Shown here: positions 1 through 9,703 of the stretch, piece after piece | Numbering within the stretch: the stretch's first letter is position 1 | Layout of the letters: each line of letters starts with the position of its first letter | The notes under the pieces: generated by a model | Seen by the model: the letters and a program-made list of their open reading frames with translations, nothing else | Database searches by the model: none | What the model was told of the DNA's origin: nothing | Position numbers and translations under genes: made by a program | Assembly (NCBI GenBank): GCA_023334545.1 | Contig: JAADVB010000011.1 | Location: forward strand, 1-64,000 | DNA length: 64,000 nt | DNA from: Salisapilia sapeloensis | Taxonomy: Eukaryota > Oomycota > Peronosporomycetes > Peronosporales > Salisapiliaceae | Direction: 5' to 3'

Positions 1-330
1 GCGGCCGTCTGTCGTCATGCCAGTCACAAGCGGAGAGATCCACCTGGACCTCCAGGCGCATCGACCGGCCACACACGCTTCCTAGACAAGACCAAGCTCA
101 TCCGAATCGCATCATATAGCAATCATCTGGTTTTGTGTTCGAAGTTTGATGCATTTCATATACATGCGGACGCATCTTATCGTGTAGTTTTCGTTGTGTC
201 CATCGTTAATGAAACAAAGTATTTTGAGTACTTGACGATCCTACAAAGAAAAAGTCAAATCGGCTTCTTTCTCGGTCCAAATCTCTTTTCATCGAATTGC
301 GCTTCAATCGGATCTCTCCTTCCCTCCACC
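1..330. other. Left edge and 5' flank of ARPC1
   Basis: No gene can be assigned here with confidence. The + frame that contains the ARPC1 start is open all the way from base 1, but its translation resembles nothing I know and lies upstream of a good start context (ccaccATG), so I read it as leader and promoter sequence. On the - strand an ATG at 18 would begin a frame running off the left edge (MTTDGR...). This could be the start of a divergent neighbour, but six codons cannot establish that. Confidence 0.4.
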
Positions 331-1764
331 ATGACAGACGCACAAGTGTGGCACTTAGCTGAAAGCATCTCTTGCCATGCCTGGAATAAAGACCGTTCGA
401 AACTCGCGATCTGCCCAAACTCGCACGAGATCTGGATTTACAGCGGCTGCCAGCAGCCAGACTCGTCCAAATGGCGTCGTGAAGCCGTCTTGACGGAGGT
501 TATTACTTTTGTTTGGTCAATTTGTTGCACGCTTGTACTAAGGAAATGCTGTAGCATGATATGATAGTGAGCGGCATGGACTGGTCGCCCGTCAATGACA
601 TGCTGGTCTCGTGTTCGCACGATCGCAGCGCTTTCGTATGGAAGTACGATGCTTCCTCTCGCCAGTACAAGCCGTCTCTCGTGGTTCTACGTATCACACG
701 TGCTGCCACAGGCGTCAAGTGGAGTCCGAACGGTACTATCTTTTTTTAACTATCTCGATAAACGCATGTTAAAGCAACTATCTAGGCTTGAAATTCGCCG
801 TCTCAAGTGGTGCCAAGTGTGTCTCCGTGTGTCATTATGAAGCTGGAGAAGATTGGTGGGTCAGCAAAATCATCAAGAAGCACAAATCGACGTAAGCATG
901 CTATTCCGTCCATCTCCACTAGTTATTAACATGCTCTATCCAGTGTCACAAGTCTCGCATGGCATCCAAACAGCCAACTTCTCGTAACAGGAAGCACCGA
1001 TCTCAAGTGCCGTGTCTTCTCGGCGCATGTGTCCTACCTAGACACGGAATCAGACGCTGGGCCATTCGCAGAGCTCGCTCCGTTCGGCCAGCCCATGGCC
1101 GAGTTTGACAATGCTAACGCATGGGTGAACGCCGTCGCGTGGTCTCCCAAGGGCACTCGCCTCGCCTTCGCCGGCCACGGCTCTTCCATCCACGTCGTGT
1201 CGTTCGGAGCGCCGGGCGAAGTCCCAACGGTCCAGTCGATTCGGTTCAAGTACTTGCCATTGATGCGCGTCATGTTCTTGTCGGAGGATGCACTCGCAGG
1301 CGTCGGCTTTGATTTTAACGTGCTTCTTTTCAGTGCCAACGCAAGTGGCTTCTGGACGTTGCAAGGACTGCTGGACAAGAAAGACACTGCCAGCAGTACC
1401 AGCTCTTCATCTGGTGGCTTCAGCGACGCTCGGAAGATGTGGGAATCCAAAGTCTCGCGAGGACAGTCCGCCGACGCAACGTCAAGCGACCGTGGACACT
1501 TGTGGACGTAAATTATCTACTCTTATAAACAGGGAGTAAAGGGATTGATGTCGTATGTGTAGAAAGCACCAGAGTACGGTGACGGATCTCCAGCCGCACT
1601 CGGCTGACAATGGCAACATTCAAGACTTTTCCACCTCTGGTATGTCTTCTTACATCTTACTTGCAAAAGTATGATCTGACTTGTGTACGATAGCATTGGA
1701 TGGGCGTGTGGTACTATGGAAGTTACCGAACTTGACGACTGCCATGAGCAACCTGCACGTCTAA
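331..1764 (+). CDS. ARPC1: Arp2/3 complex subunit 1 (ARPC1/p41-Arc), WD40 protein
   Basis: WD40 beta-propeller subunit of the Arp2/3 complex, which nucleates branched actin filaments in the cytoplasm. Six exons give about 387 aa, the usual ARPC1 size: 331-498, 555-732, 786-891, 944-1507, 1563-1639 and 1694-1764. The five introns are 52-56 nt with gt...ag ends, and all phases agree. Family hallmarks are the N-terminal [12 protein letters not shown] repeat, [21 protein letters not shown], the [16 protein letters not shown] blade, [23 protein letters not shown], and a final blade [15 protein letters not shown] Ser-rich insert (around residues 310-320) sits where family members carry a variable loop before the last blade. 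The gene ends 34 bp before the end of the convergent SET gene. The start at 331 is the first ATG giving the conserved N-terminus. Confidence 0.93.
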
Positions 1765-1798
1765 AGATCAAGACAATACCAATCATGTTCTCTCTCTT

Positions 1799-3166
1799 CT
1801 ATTCATAGCGTTCTTTAATACGCGCATACTCTTGTCGATACTTGTTCTCCATGATCGATGCTTCTCGAAAGTCCTGCCACTCTGGAAACTCTGCTAACAG
1901 TGCCTGGCGATCGTATCCTAGCAAGAGCTGGATGCCCTGACTAACGTCGTTTAATGTCCTTGCCAAGTCGATGTGATTGTCACTGAGGTACGTCCGCTGC
2001 AGCTCTAAGAGTTCGACACTACTGCGTAGGAAGAGAAGCATGTACTCTGTCACATCTTTCTGCGGTCGGTTCTTTAGCAGCCGATCGCAGCAGTCGGCCA
2101 CGAGACGATGGATGCGGAGGAGGACTATGTGGTCGTGTGCAACGATTTCTAGCGCTTCTGACAGAGCTTCGAGAGCCATCGTCAACGCCTTGGCGCAGTC
2201 CTCCTCGAGCATCTCCTCTGCAGCGATGACGACACCTTCGATCTGTGTGATAGTCATAGGAGTTTCCTCTGGCGTAGACTGAGGAGTGGGAGGTGGGAGG
2301 ACGGAATCTCCTCGTTGACACAAGTCGCAGTTGCATTCAAAGCCGAATTGAGACGACAATGCCTCTTGTCTCGATTCTCTCGACTGTTCACGAGGATCGA
2401 GGTAGGAGATGGTGAGTGGTGTGCCTTCCGGAACGTCCGATGCAAGGCGTACTTCGGAAAGCAAGGAGGAAGTACTATCTTCTGGTGTGAATTTAACGCA
2501 ATTCGGATTGCACGAGTGATTGAAAATGGCGTTATGGAGGAATATGCCACTGGCAAAGGCATTGCATTGCATCGCAAAGAGTGGCTGCAATAGCTGGTCC
2601 ATCGTCATGGTATCTGTTTTGGAGGTATACTGCTTGCAAATGTCTTGAAGGAATGGTTCGTATCGTTCTCGTCCTTTTTCCAAGACATCTTGAGGCAGTT
2701 CCTTTAACTCCTTTGGAAACAAATGTGACAAGTCGTCTAGAAGGTCTGCATAGTCACCTCTTTCCAGAATACTTGATAGAGTAGTGGGAAAGAAGGCTGG
2801 ATCCGTTGGTGCCAAGTTCTTTGGCCATGGGAAGAACACTTCTTCCACCAGTAACTTCGTACCGGCTTTTAAATCTGTTTTTGCAACGTACCCACGACCT
2901 CCACCACCTTCATAGCTATCATTCAGTTGGATCGGACCAGTGAATACGGGTGGAAAGTGTTCCCATCCTTTATAAGGACTTTCGCGCTTGTGCGTCGAGA
3001 CTGTCGACTGGTCTTTCGACTCTGTATCCTGGTCCGGTCGCTGTACTCGCAACGTTTCGAGACTGACGGGCGGTTCCAACGACACAGGCGAATTCGAAGC
3101 AACAGCTTCGTCATCGCTGTCGTCGTCAAAGAGCCCGAAGGCTGCCTGCAGAGAGCTCTTCGACAT
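1799..3166 (-). CDS. SET-domain protein, SMYD-like without MYND finger
   Basis: Probable lysine methyltransferase of 455 aa, single exon, starting at the ATG complementary to 3164-3166. The N-terminal 65 residues are acidic and Ser-rich, likely disordered. The SET domain begins near residue 75, with the cofactor-side strand GRGYVAKTDLKAGTKLLVEE (91-110). It continues with the NHSCNPNC motif (216-223), the EGTPLTISYLD core (247-257) and a post-SET cysteine cluster CNCDLC (278-283). SMYD proteins split SET with a MYND zinc finger. Here the interval (about 115-195) has no such cysteine pattern, so this is a SET protein with SMYD-like post-SET and a helical C-terminal tail (about 300-455). The substrate, histone or non-histone, cannot be read from sequence. 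It is convergent with ARPC1 and divergent from the PH-like gene 294 bp away. Confidence 0.85.
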   Translation of the reverse strand: MSKSSLQAAFGLFDDDSDDEAVASNSPVSLEPPVSLETLRVQRPDQDTESKDQSTVSTHKRESPYKGWEHFPPVFTGPIQLNDSYEGGGGRGYVAKTDLKAGTKLLVEEVFFPWPKNLAPTDPAFFPTTLSSILERGDYADLLDDLSHLFPKELKELPQDVLEKGRERYEPFLQDICKQYTSKTDTMTMDQLLQPLFAMQCNAFASGIFLHNAIFNHSCNPNCVKFTPEDSTSSLLSEVRLASDVPEGTPLTISYLDPREQSRESRQEALSSQFGFECNCDLCQRGDSVLPPPTPQSTPEETPMTITQIEGVVIAAEEMLEEDCAKALTMALEALSEALEIVAHDHIVLLRIHRLVADCCDRLLKNRPQKDVTEYMLLFLRSSVELLELQRTYLSDNHIDLARTLNDVSQGIQLLLGYDRQALLAEFPEWQDFREASIMENKYRQEYARIKERYE

Positions 3167-3460
3167 GCTTATAATTCGTTGGCTGGCGGATACACAATTT
3201 GACTTGATGTTTGTATGTCACCGAGGAAGCCATGACCCAGATCCTAGCCTGATTCCGAAAGCAACTGGACTTTTCTACTGAGCAGCTTGAGATATATTCT
3301 TAGCACAGCTTTTTCTTATTGTAACGGCTTTACTTGAACGAGTCTTCCATCCACTACACTCTTCTTTGCTCATTCGGCAACTGAAGTCCAGATTTCCACG
3401 ACAGGAAGCCGATACAGGCAAAAGACAGGGCAGCGAGTATCCGGACTAGTGATCCACACG

Positions 3461-4885
3461 ATGCGTCGCAGTCGTGGTTCGTCTGTCTCCGGTGGGTCCT
3501 CCAGCTCCTCCACTTCTCCCGAAATGGGTGTCACCAACGTCTTCTCTCCCAACTTTCGCCACCGTCCGTCCAAAGGCGGGTACCTCGCCGACCCACTGGT
3601 ACATGCCATGGTGCACGCCAATGGAAATCAAACTGCTGCCACTGTGAACACAAAGCAGTGGCCAGAGAAGAGACGGAGGAGCACAGTGGTGAAGCAGAAG
3701 CCGGTCTTCATACCGAGCTGGGATCAACACGAAATGGATAGGAGATATCGACTACGCGAATTACCGAGTTTCAAGAGTCTACACGACGCCTTCATGCCGG
3801 CCGAACTCGCTGACAATAACGTCCCACAAGACGTCTTGGAACGGGAGTTTGAGAGAGAAACCCAGCAGCCTGACACGAGCATCGGGCCAGAGCTCAAGCC
3901 TGATGTCTCGGGTTTCCAGTCGTCGTCCTCCAACCAAGACAGTGACAGTGATCCGAACGATGAAGATGAAGAATACTACTCTCAAGCCTCCAAGTATCAC
4001 TACAGAAAGTCTCTGCAGCTCACAGACAAACAAAGGCGTGATACGATATCGCCGAATGTCTTATTGGAGCATCAGGTTCAGGATCAACTGACTGTCAGTG
4101 TCCGTCGACTCGTGCTTGGCCTGGAAGACAGTCTAAAGGATGAGTCTAATCAGACATTAGACATGCAAGAGAATGCGAGTGATTTAGATAAGCGCAAACG
4201 AGGGGACTCGTGTCCAAGTCCATTCGACACTGCTGAAGACCAGGCTCGTCGGACGTCTGCCACTGCTTCTATCCACTCGTCCATTTTGTCACCGCCTGAA
4301 CGGAATAACCGTCGGATGAGTGCCCAACGCTTTACTCCAAAGATGCTACAGTCATTTCCGTTTCGAAAGAATAAGAAGCGATCGTACTTGTTAACCGATG
4401 ATGAACTAGCACAGGAAGAGAATGCGAGGTGGAAGGTCATTGAGCTAGCCTTTCGATTCGGAGGCGAGCATCGATTCTATCTCGTACAAGCTTTAAACAT
4501 GTTCTTTCCACTAAAAAAGTTTGGTCGGAGAGGAGAGCCGCACGATACTCGACTGCATTGTAATCATTGCGGCAGTATCCAATGGCAGCACAAGCGAGGG
4601 GCATTAAGCAAACCTGTGGATCTTGCAGACGTGCTCCAAGTGCTGGAAGGCTGTAAGACGGCTGTGTTTCAGAAACGCTCATCCGACCCTGCGCTCGGCT
4701 ATAGGTGTCTATCACTCATCTTGGGCGAACGTACGATTGATCTAGAAACAGCGAGCCGTAGCCATCGCGACTGGCTCGCCAGTGCCTTAAGAACACTCAT
4801 CCAGTATGTGAAGCAGCAGCGCGTACTCGAACGTCGAGCGATTCAAGAAAAGTCGCTGCTTGGAGACGACGATAGTGAGAGCTAG
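3461..4885 (+). CDS. Protein with C-terminal PH-like domain
   Basis: Protein of 474 aa, single exon, starting at ATG 3461; four more upstream codons are open but begin with GTG. About the first 320 residues are Ser-, Asp- and Arg-rich with no recognisable fold and acidic patches (DSDSDPNDEDEEYYS). The C-terminal part, about 325-465, is compact and reads like a pleckstrin-homology-type domain of the PLC-like kind: a hydrophobic core with LGYRCLSLILGERTIDLET followed by a helix SHRDWLASALRTLIQYVK, as in PH C-terminal helices. A CNHCGSIQW segment (about 368-376) within it carries two cysteines. The role is unknown; lipid or protein binding at membranes is inference. It shares a 294 bp upstream region with the divergent SET gene and is convergent with the transposase-derived gene (107 bp gap). 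Confidence 0.7.
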   Translation: MRRSRGSSVSGGSSSSSTSPEMGVTNVFSPNFRHRPSKGGYLADPLVHAMVHANGNQTAATVNTKQWPEKRRRSTVVKQKPVFIPSWDQHEMDRRYRLRELPSFKSLHDAFMPAELADNNVPQDVLEREFERETQQPDTSIGPELKPDVSGFQSSSSNQDSDSDPNDEDEEYYSQASKYHYRKSLQLTDKQRRDTISPNVLLEHQVQDQLTVSVRRLVLGLEDSLKDESNQTLDMQENASDLDKRKRGDSCPSPFDTAEDQARRTSATASIHSSILSPPERNNRRMSAQRFTPKMLQSFPFRKNKKRSYLLTDDELAQEENARWKVIELAFRFGGEHRFYLVQALNMFFPLKKFGRRGEPHDTRLHCNHCGSIQWQHKRGALSKPVDLADVLQVLEGCKTAVFQKRSSDPALGYRCLSLILGERTIDLETASRSHRDWLASALRTLIQYVKQQRVLERRAIQEKSLLGDDDSES

Positions 4886-4992
4886 ATATTGTTGTCTACT
4901 TTCTGATTCCTTTACCGCTTACGAATGTAGTGAGCGAGATGACGAGTATGAGAAGGAATTGTATTGCTAGGAAATATATACCATTACAAGTG

Positions 4993-6867
4993 CTAGACAA
5001 ACGACGATTGATAGATGGATTGCCTTGCTTTGTTCAATGCCACCGACGTTTCGATGTTGTCTACGAGAGACGGATAGCTGAGACGAAGGTATTGCTTCAG
5101 TGTCTTGATGGCATCAAGCGCTTCGGATGGCGATGGGCACTGCTCTAGCTTGTGTCCAACCTCAGGCTCGGATGACTCTAGGTTCATGGGATTTTCTTCA
5201 TCTTTGAGCAGTCCATGCTTTTTGAGGACACTGTTGATGATCAGTGGCTCATCCACACTGGCGTCCGTCGCGAGAGTGGAGTCGTTCATGTTTACTAGCT
5301 CATCCGCTAGATTGCTTTCAGGCACACCGACACACTGCAGTAATCTCGGAGCTTCCTGTGAAATGCGATCGAGGAGATGCTGCAGCTCTTCATGGTTTGG
5401 TGTCGGGTCCACTTCGATCATGTCTGCGTCACGCAAGAGATCTGTCATACTCGGCTGTAGCACCGAAGCTGTATTCATCTGGGCAACCTTGGTTGTTGGT
5501 ATCAATCCACTTCGAATCCACGCCGTTTGGATCAAACTTTTCTCGATGCTTTGCAGCGCGACTTGCAGCCAGTAGATCATATTACCATGGTGCAAGAGTT
5601 GCTCTGTCAAGTGTTCGTACGAGACACCAGGCGCTAGAGACTGGTTGTGCGCGGAAAAGAGTGTTTCGAGCATTTCCATGCGAAAGCGAGCTTTGAAGTT
5701 CTGCATGATGCCAAGACACACTGGATGAGTTTGTGATAAGGAGAAGTTGGGAGGCAAAATAATGATCGCAAGATGGTCAGAACGGAAGAATGTACGAGGG
5801 TCGCCGAGTTGATCCAGCATCATTACAGCTTTAATATGTGGTGCGGTGGCGTCCAGGATGACAGTAAAACGACGATGACGTCTCTTAGCAAGAGCATTCA
5901 GCTCTCGTAGTACTGTCAGCATCGTATGGGCTGTCTGAAGTCCATTCTTGGAGTAGTCGAACAGTACATGCGGTTGGCTTGGCGTCGTGGCACGAAATAA
6001 CTCATTGCTTTTGACGATTAAATGGAGATCAAAGACTTCACCAGCAGCGCTCACAAACATAGAAGCAGTGAACTGCCCGTTATCCAGCGGTGTCTTATCC
6101 GTGTCATTTATGGACGTTTCTTCCTTGCAACATCCGACCATGAATTCATGGCCAGCCCAGATATCCTGCAGCTCCATCTGATCAAACGCCTCGTGGAATT
6201 CTCGAATACGGGTTTGTAAGTCCACTTCCGGTACGTCTTTGACCTGTTGCTTTGCATTGAGCGGACCGAAGCGATTTCTGAAGCCGTCCAGCCATCCGTT
6301 GGATGCTGAAAAGCGCTCAAGAGTACTTCGTGCCTTGTCGGAAAGATTTGCTCGTTCATCCGACAGAATCATCTTCGTAAACTCCAACGCCTTTCGTTGC
6401 AGCGTAGATCCAGTGATTTGGACGTCTGGCATGCTAATGCGTGTCTCCATCCGCCACTTGTGTAGAGCTTCATCGACGATATTCAGGTCATACTCGTACG
6501 AAGCCGTCTTCCTCATCTTCTTTGCATCGTCAGCCGAATCCGTCTCGCGACGAATTGTCGTCTCGTTCTTCAAGATACTGGTGACGGTAGTTCGACCGAC
6601 TTGGAATTTACGAGCTAGTTCACTCTGTGTGAATTTCTGGCTTTGTGCGAGGTCCAATAGCTCTCGTTTCTGACCTAGTGTTAGTCGTGTGCGTTTCGCA
6701 CCAGAACGAGGATGGCCTGACGCCACCATTGCATCACCTTCATCTGCAACAAGTTTCGATTGACTCGTTTCCAACTCTCTCGCCGCTTCCAAATGTGTTT
6801 GGAGCTGAGAAGGTGTCATGGAAGCCACTGACATGCTTGTCTTCGACTGAGAACCAGATTCCTGCAT
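4993..6867 (-). CDS. Domesticated pogo/Tigger-type (CENP-B-like) transposase
   Basis: Protein of 624 aa with the layout of a Tc1/mariner pogo-family transposase. An N-terminal HTH of the psq/CENP-B type (about 62-104, LTLGQKRELLDLAQ...SELARKFQVGRTTVTSILKN) is followed by a second CENP-B/Tc5-type HTH (about 127-203, ending SNGWLDGFRNRFG). A DDE_1-like catalytic fold covers about 233-420. Only the central acid is clear (ILDATAPH, D near 339). The usual NADE is replaced by WAGHE and the usual QP.DQG by HPVCLG, so at least two of three catalytic aspartates are missing. I see no flanking terminal inverted repeats. The intact 1.9 kb frame with lost catalytic residues suggests a host DNA-binding gene, in the manner of CENP-B or JRK. 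The ATG complementary to 6865-6867 is taken as start. It is divergent from RPP40 across 142 bp. Confidence 0.85.
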   Translation of the reverse strand: MQESGSQSKTSMSVASMTPSQLQTHLEAARELETSQSKLVADEGDAMVASGHPRSGAKRTRLTLGQKRELLDLAQSQKFTQSELARKFQVGRTTVTSILKNETTIRRETDSADDAKKMRKTASYEYDLNIVDEALHKWRMETRISMPDVQITGSTLQRKALEFTKMILSDERANLSDKARSTLERFSASNGWLDGFRNRFGPLNAKQQVKDVPEVDLQTRIREFHEAFDQMELQDIWAGHEFMVGCCKEETSINDTDKTPLDNGQFTASMFVSAAGEVFDLHLIVKSNELFRATTPSQPHVLFDYSKNGLQTAHTMLTVLRELNALAKRRHRRFTVILDATAPHIKAVMMLDQLGDPRTFFRSDHLAIIILPPNFSLSQTHPVCLGIMQNFKARFRMEMLETLFSAHNQSLAPGVSYEHLTEQLLHHGNMIYWLQVALQSIEKSLIQTAWIRSGLIPTTKVAQMNTASVLQPSMTDLLRDADMIEVDPTPNHEELQHLLDRISQEAPRLLQCVGVPESNLADELVNMNDSTLATDASVDEPLIINSVLKKHGLLKDEENPMNLESSEPEVGHKLEQCPSPSEALDAIKTLKQYLRLSYPSLVDNIETSVALNKARQSIYQSSFV

Positions 6868-7009
6868 TTGGCTCACCTCGGTACTGTGTGTTTGCGAATA
6901 ATGGAAAGAAGGCCTGTGTTTCTAGATCTCCCTTTCGATAGTAACCATTCATCTTATTCCGTACTTGATCGAGGAAGTGTAGCCATCACTGACATAAATC
7001 GCAAGCAGC

Positions 7010-8200
7010 ATGGTGAGTGGCGGTGGGAAGCGAGCGAATGGCTCGCCAGAAGGACGGTATCCGAGCTCCCGAACGCTCGTTTGGCGATCGAATACAGCAC
7101 ATGAAAAATCTAGACATTTAGAGGTTATCAAGTCGCTCTCCACGGCACAGCAAGTAGAGCTATGTCTGCCATTTGCTGCTGGACACGAAACGGCACAGCA
7201 ATTGCGTTGGCATTCTGCTTTTTACTACGAATTTCATGCATCAATTGCAGCTCTATTATCGCCCAAGTTTATCCAGGAGTATATCCAACAAGGTTCTGTA
7301 TCCATGATACTTAAAAACACTCCAATTGACAGTCACAACACCGCTATGCTTCTGCCAACCGGAGAGCTCTTGCTCTTAGTGGACGCAAACGTATACAGCC
7401 GACTGGGTGTAGTCGGTTCAAGATATGGACAGCGAGGTCCAGTACCTCCTCACTGCAGTGTAGGCTCCGCAAAGGACACGAATAGTCGACGATATATCAT
7501 CCAGCTGAACCTGCACTCGGAGGAATTTACATCCGAAAACCCCAAACACGTTGCTCGACGTACCGTTATCCAGGACAATCTGCGTAAAGTATTTCCACCA
7601 GTGGATATGATCATGTGTGCATTCAATGAAAGAGGTGTTTGTCGCACGATAAACGTAGACGATAATGAAATCCAGACCACTCGGCAGCGCGTCAATGTAG
7701 ATGGCTCCACTGATCTGCTTAAAGACATATTTGTGCCGCACTTTGATGCATACTTTAACCCCGCGTCAAACACAGACACTAGCCTTCGTGACAGTGTACA
7801 CCAGACTCAGGAATGGCTTGGACTGGTGTCATGCAGAGTGACAGAATTACTGCAGCGAGTTCCTCCACATGAATACGTGTCGTCTTATACAGGAGTGGAC
7901 GATCCATTCGAGTTTACCACAGACCAACTTAGTTGTGTCCGATGGCGTGGATACCTCCATCCACTATTCTGTGAAAGTGTTTTCGAGAAAGCACAGGAAA
8001 ATGTTCGTAGTGGAAGTATCCCATGGGCAGCACTTACAGTTTGGGGCTTTCCTGATGTCATCGTGTCGTGGATGCGAGATCAGAAGAAGAGCGAGCATGG
8101 ATACTTGGTGAATGGGAGTAATATGTACACCATTCTACTGCTGCCTGGTGACAATTATATCCTGACGCAGACACTCGGTCCACACGATACTACCGTTTAG
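7010..8200 (+). CDS. RPP40: Ribonuclease P/MRP protein subunit RPP40
   Basis: Protein of 396 aa, single exon, resembling RPP40, a protein subunit of nuclear RNase P (tRNA 5' processing) and RNase MRP (pre-rRNA processing). Diagnostic stretches in order are the N-terminal LSPKFIQEYIQQGSVSMIL followed by NTPIDSHNTAMLLPTGELLLLVD, the mid-protein EWLGLVSCRVTELL..VPPHEYVSSY, the segment LSCVRWRGYLHPLF, and the family C-terminus PWAALTVWGFPDVIVSW...EHGYLVNGSNMYTILLLPGDNYIL. Length matches the family. The start at 7010 lies in atggtgagt, which resembles a splice donor, but the frame downstream is unbroken. The first 40 residues are basic and not conserved. It shares a 142 bp head-to-head promoter with the transposase-derived gene. 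Confidence 0.88.
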   Translation: MVSGGGKRANGSPEGRYPSSRTLVWRSNTAHEKSRHLEVIKSLSTAQQVELCLPFAAGHETAQQLRWHSAFYYEFHASIAALLSPKFIQEYIQQGSVSMILKNTPIDSHNTAMLLPTGELLLLVDANVYSRLGVVGSRYGQRGPVPPHCSVGSAKDTNSRRYIIQLNLHSEEFTSENPKHVARRTVIQDNLRKVFPPVDMIMCAFNERGVCRTINVDDNEIQTTRQRVNVDGSTDLLKDIFVPHFDAYFNPASNTDTSLRDSVHQTQEWLGLVSCRVTELLQRVPPHEYVSSYTGVDDPFEFTTDQLSCVRWRGYLHPLFCESVFEKAQENVRSGSIPWAALTVWGFPDVIVSWMRDQKKSEHGYLVNGSNMYTILLLPGDNYILTQTLGPHDTTV

Positions 8201-8943
8201 TGTAAGAATGAGCCAGACGATGCTTACATCAACCTACTCCATGGTGCCTTATGCGCTCAGTACATTCGGCGCAACACCCGAGAGTAGAGATTAAGAGTAT
8301 TCAAATCAACTAGCGTTGATCCGTGAAGCAAGCGAAATCAAGTCTTTGCATTCGGTGCTTCGACATTCGACTTATTGTCGTTGGAGGTAAAGTTGAGAAG
8401 GTGGAAGTTGACACTCCGACTAGACGAGATAAGCTGGTAAACACAAGTAGAGAAATTAATCTTTAACGCTGTTGGGCCAAGCTCGTTTTGTCTATTTGGA
8501 CTCTATACATAGCCACGTGGACATGGCAGTTCCTTTGCCCTTTAGACTTAGAGATAAGATTTGGGTAGCCCTTCGTTGTAGTGAACGAGAGAGAGACTGC
8601 CAATCGACTTGCGTATATCGACAAAAAGATAAACGCCGAATAAAGTATCCAAGTCAATCCTTACAGCCTAGTTATCGATTATCATGCCACAAGCGTCAGA
8701 TTTCTTGACAGCTATGAATCAATGATGGATGATACGATTATATGCTGTCTAACTACTGACACTGCAAGTCCGCAAGATAACTATTAAAAACCTGTTCTGC
8801 AGTAGTTTATATCGATCCATACCTTTTCTAAAGCAAAGCATGCATAAAACAACTTTAATTATTTGCCCCCCATTTTCAAACACACCTTGAACTTCAAGTA
8901 CCCTGAGAACACAATCGCATTGGACAAAAGACGTTTTCGTTCG
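8201..8943. other. Intergenic region, RPP40 to GST
   Basis: AT-rich spacer of 743 bp between two same-strand genes. No frame of convincing length or composition, no tRNA-like boxes and no repeat longer than a few bases were seen. It presumably holds the RPP40 3' end and the GST promoter. An AT-rich stretch with tattaaaaacc near 8782 could serve as a core promoter element, but nothing confirms it. Confidence 0.4.
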
Positions 8944-9612
8944 ATGAGTTTAAAGCTGTATGCAAACTTAACTAGCCAGCCATCTCGGGCAGTGGCATGG
9001 CTTTTGAAAGCCAAGAGCGTCAACTTTGACCTTGTCTTTACTCTTCCGCCGAAAAAGTTGCCAGACAACTTTTACGAGATGAATCCAAATGGGACGATCC
9101 CAGTTCTCCAAGATGGATCTTTCTATCTTTATGAGAGCAACGCAATTCTAATCTACCTGTCGGAAAAGCACCAGTGGTCCGACATGTACCCGACCGATCT
9201 GCAGCAACGAGCAAAGGTCAACGAGTACCTTCACTGGCATCATGGCAAGGTCCGCCCGTGCACGACGGAGGTCTTCCGCCCGTACTTGATGCGCGGTGTC
9301 GGTCGAGCGACTGAGAAGGATCTGAATATGATCGCAGGAAAGCAGGAGAAACTGGACGGTATCATGGACCATATCGAAAAACGCCTCGATACAGGGTACG
9401 TAGGACGTACGTCTGCACCGACGATCGCCGACATTGCTTGCTTTTGCGAATTGGATCAACTCGAGATCATGGGTGTGTACGATTTCCAGCCATTTCCAAA
9501 GATCTCTACGTGGATGGAAAAGATGAAACAAGTACCAGGACATGATCAAGCACATGAGCCACTGCATGCATTCTTAACGAAATTTAACATGCACCCGGTA
9601 TCCGATCCTTAA
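8944..9612 (+). CDS. Theta-class glutathione S-transferase
   Basis: Cytosolic GST of 222 aa conjugating glutathione to electrophiles or reducing peroxides. The N-terminal thioredoxin-like half (1-80) opens MSLKLYANLTSQPSRAV, with the theta-class catalytic serine at Ser11. The glutathione-site residues follow in NPNGTIPVL (54-62) and YESNAI (70-75). The helical half contains VNEYLHWHHGKVRP (about 98-111), as in theta enzymes, and the conserved N-capping box APTIADIACFCEL. The frame is open further upstream, but the first ATG at 8944 gives the exact family N-terminus, so the extension is rejected. Single exon, convergent with the HtrA-like gene (91 bp gap). Function by family is firm; the physiological substrate is unknown. 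Confidence 0.93.
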   Translation: MSLKLYANLTSQPSRAVAWLLKAKSVNFDLVFTLPPKKLPDNFYEMNPNGTIPVLQDGSFYLYESNAILIYLSEKHQWSDMYPTDLQQRAKVNEYLHWHHGKVRPCTTEVFRPYLMRGVGRATEKDLNMIAGKQEKLDGIMDHIEKRLDTGYVGRTSAPTIADIACFCELDQLEIMGVYDFQPFPKISTWMEKMKQVPGHDQAHEPLHAFLTKFNMHPVSDP

Positions 9613-9703
9613 GAGATCAGCACGTCAGAATCAACAATATGTTTGTTTTTCCTACTGGTTCAATTACATCTTCCTTGGTCCGACTTGACATATTTCTATC
9701 ATC

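Noticed and set aside
1034-1450. 138-codon - strand frame inside ARPC1
   Set aside because: Lies opposite well-conserved WD40 sequence and has no own homology.
8201-8943. tRNA or small RNA gene in the spacer
   Set aside because: No B-box-like GGTTCGAATCC or cloverleaf pairing was found.
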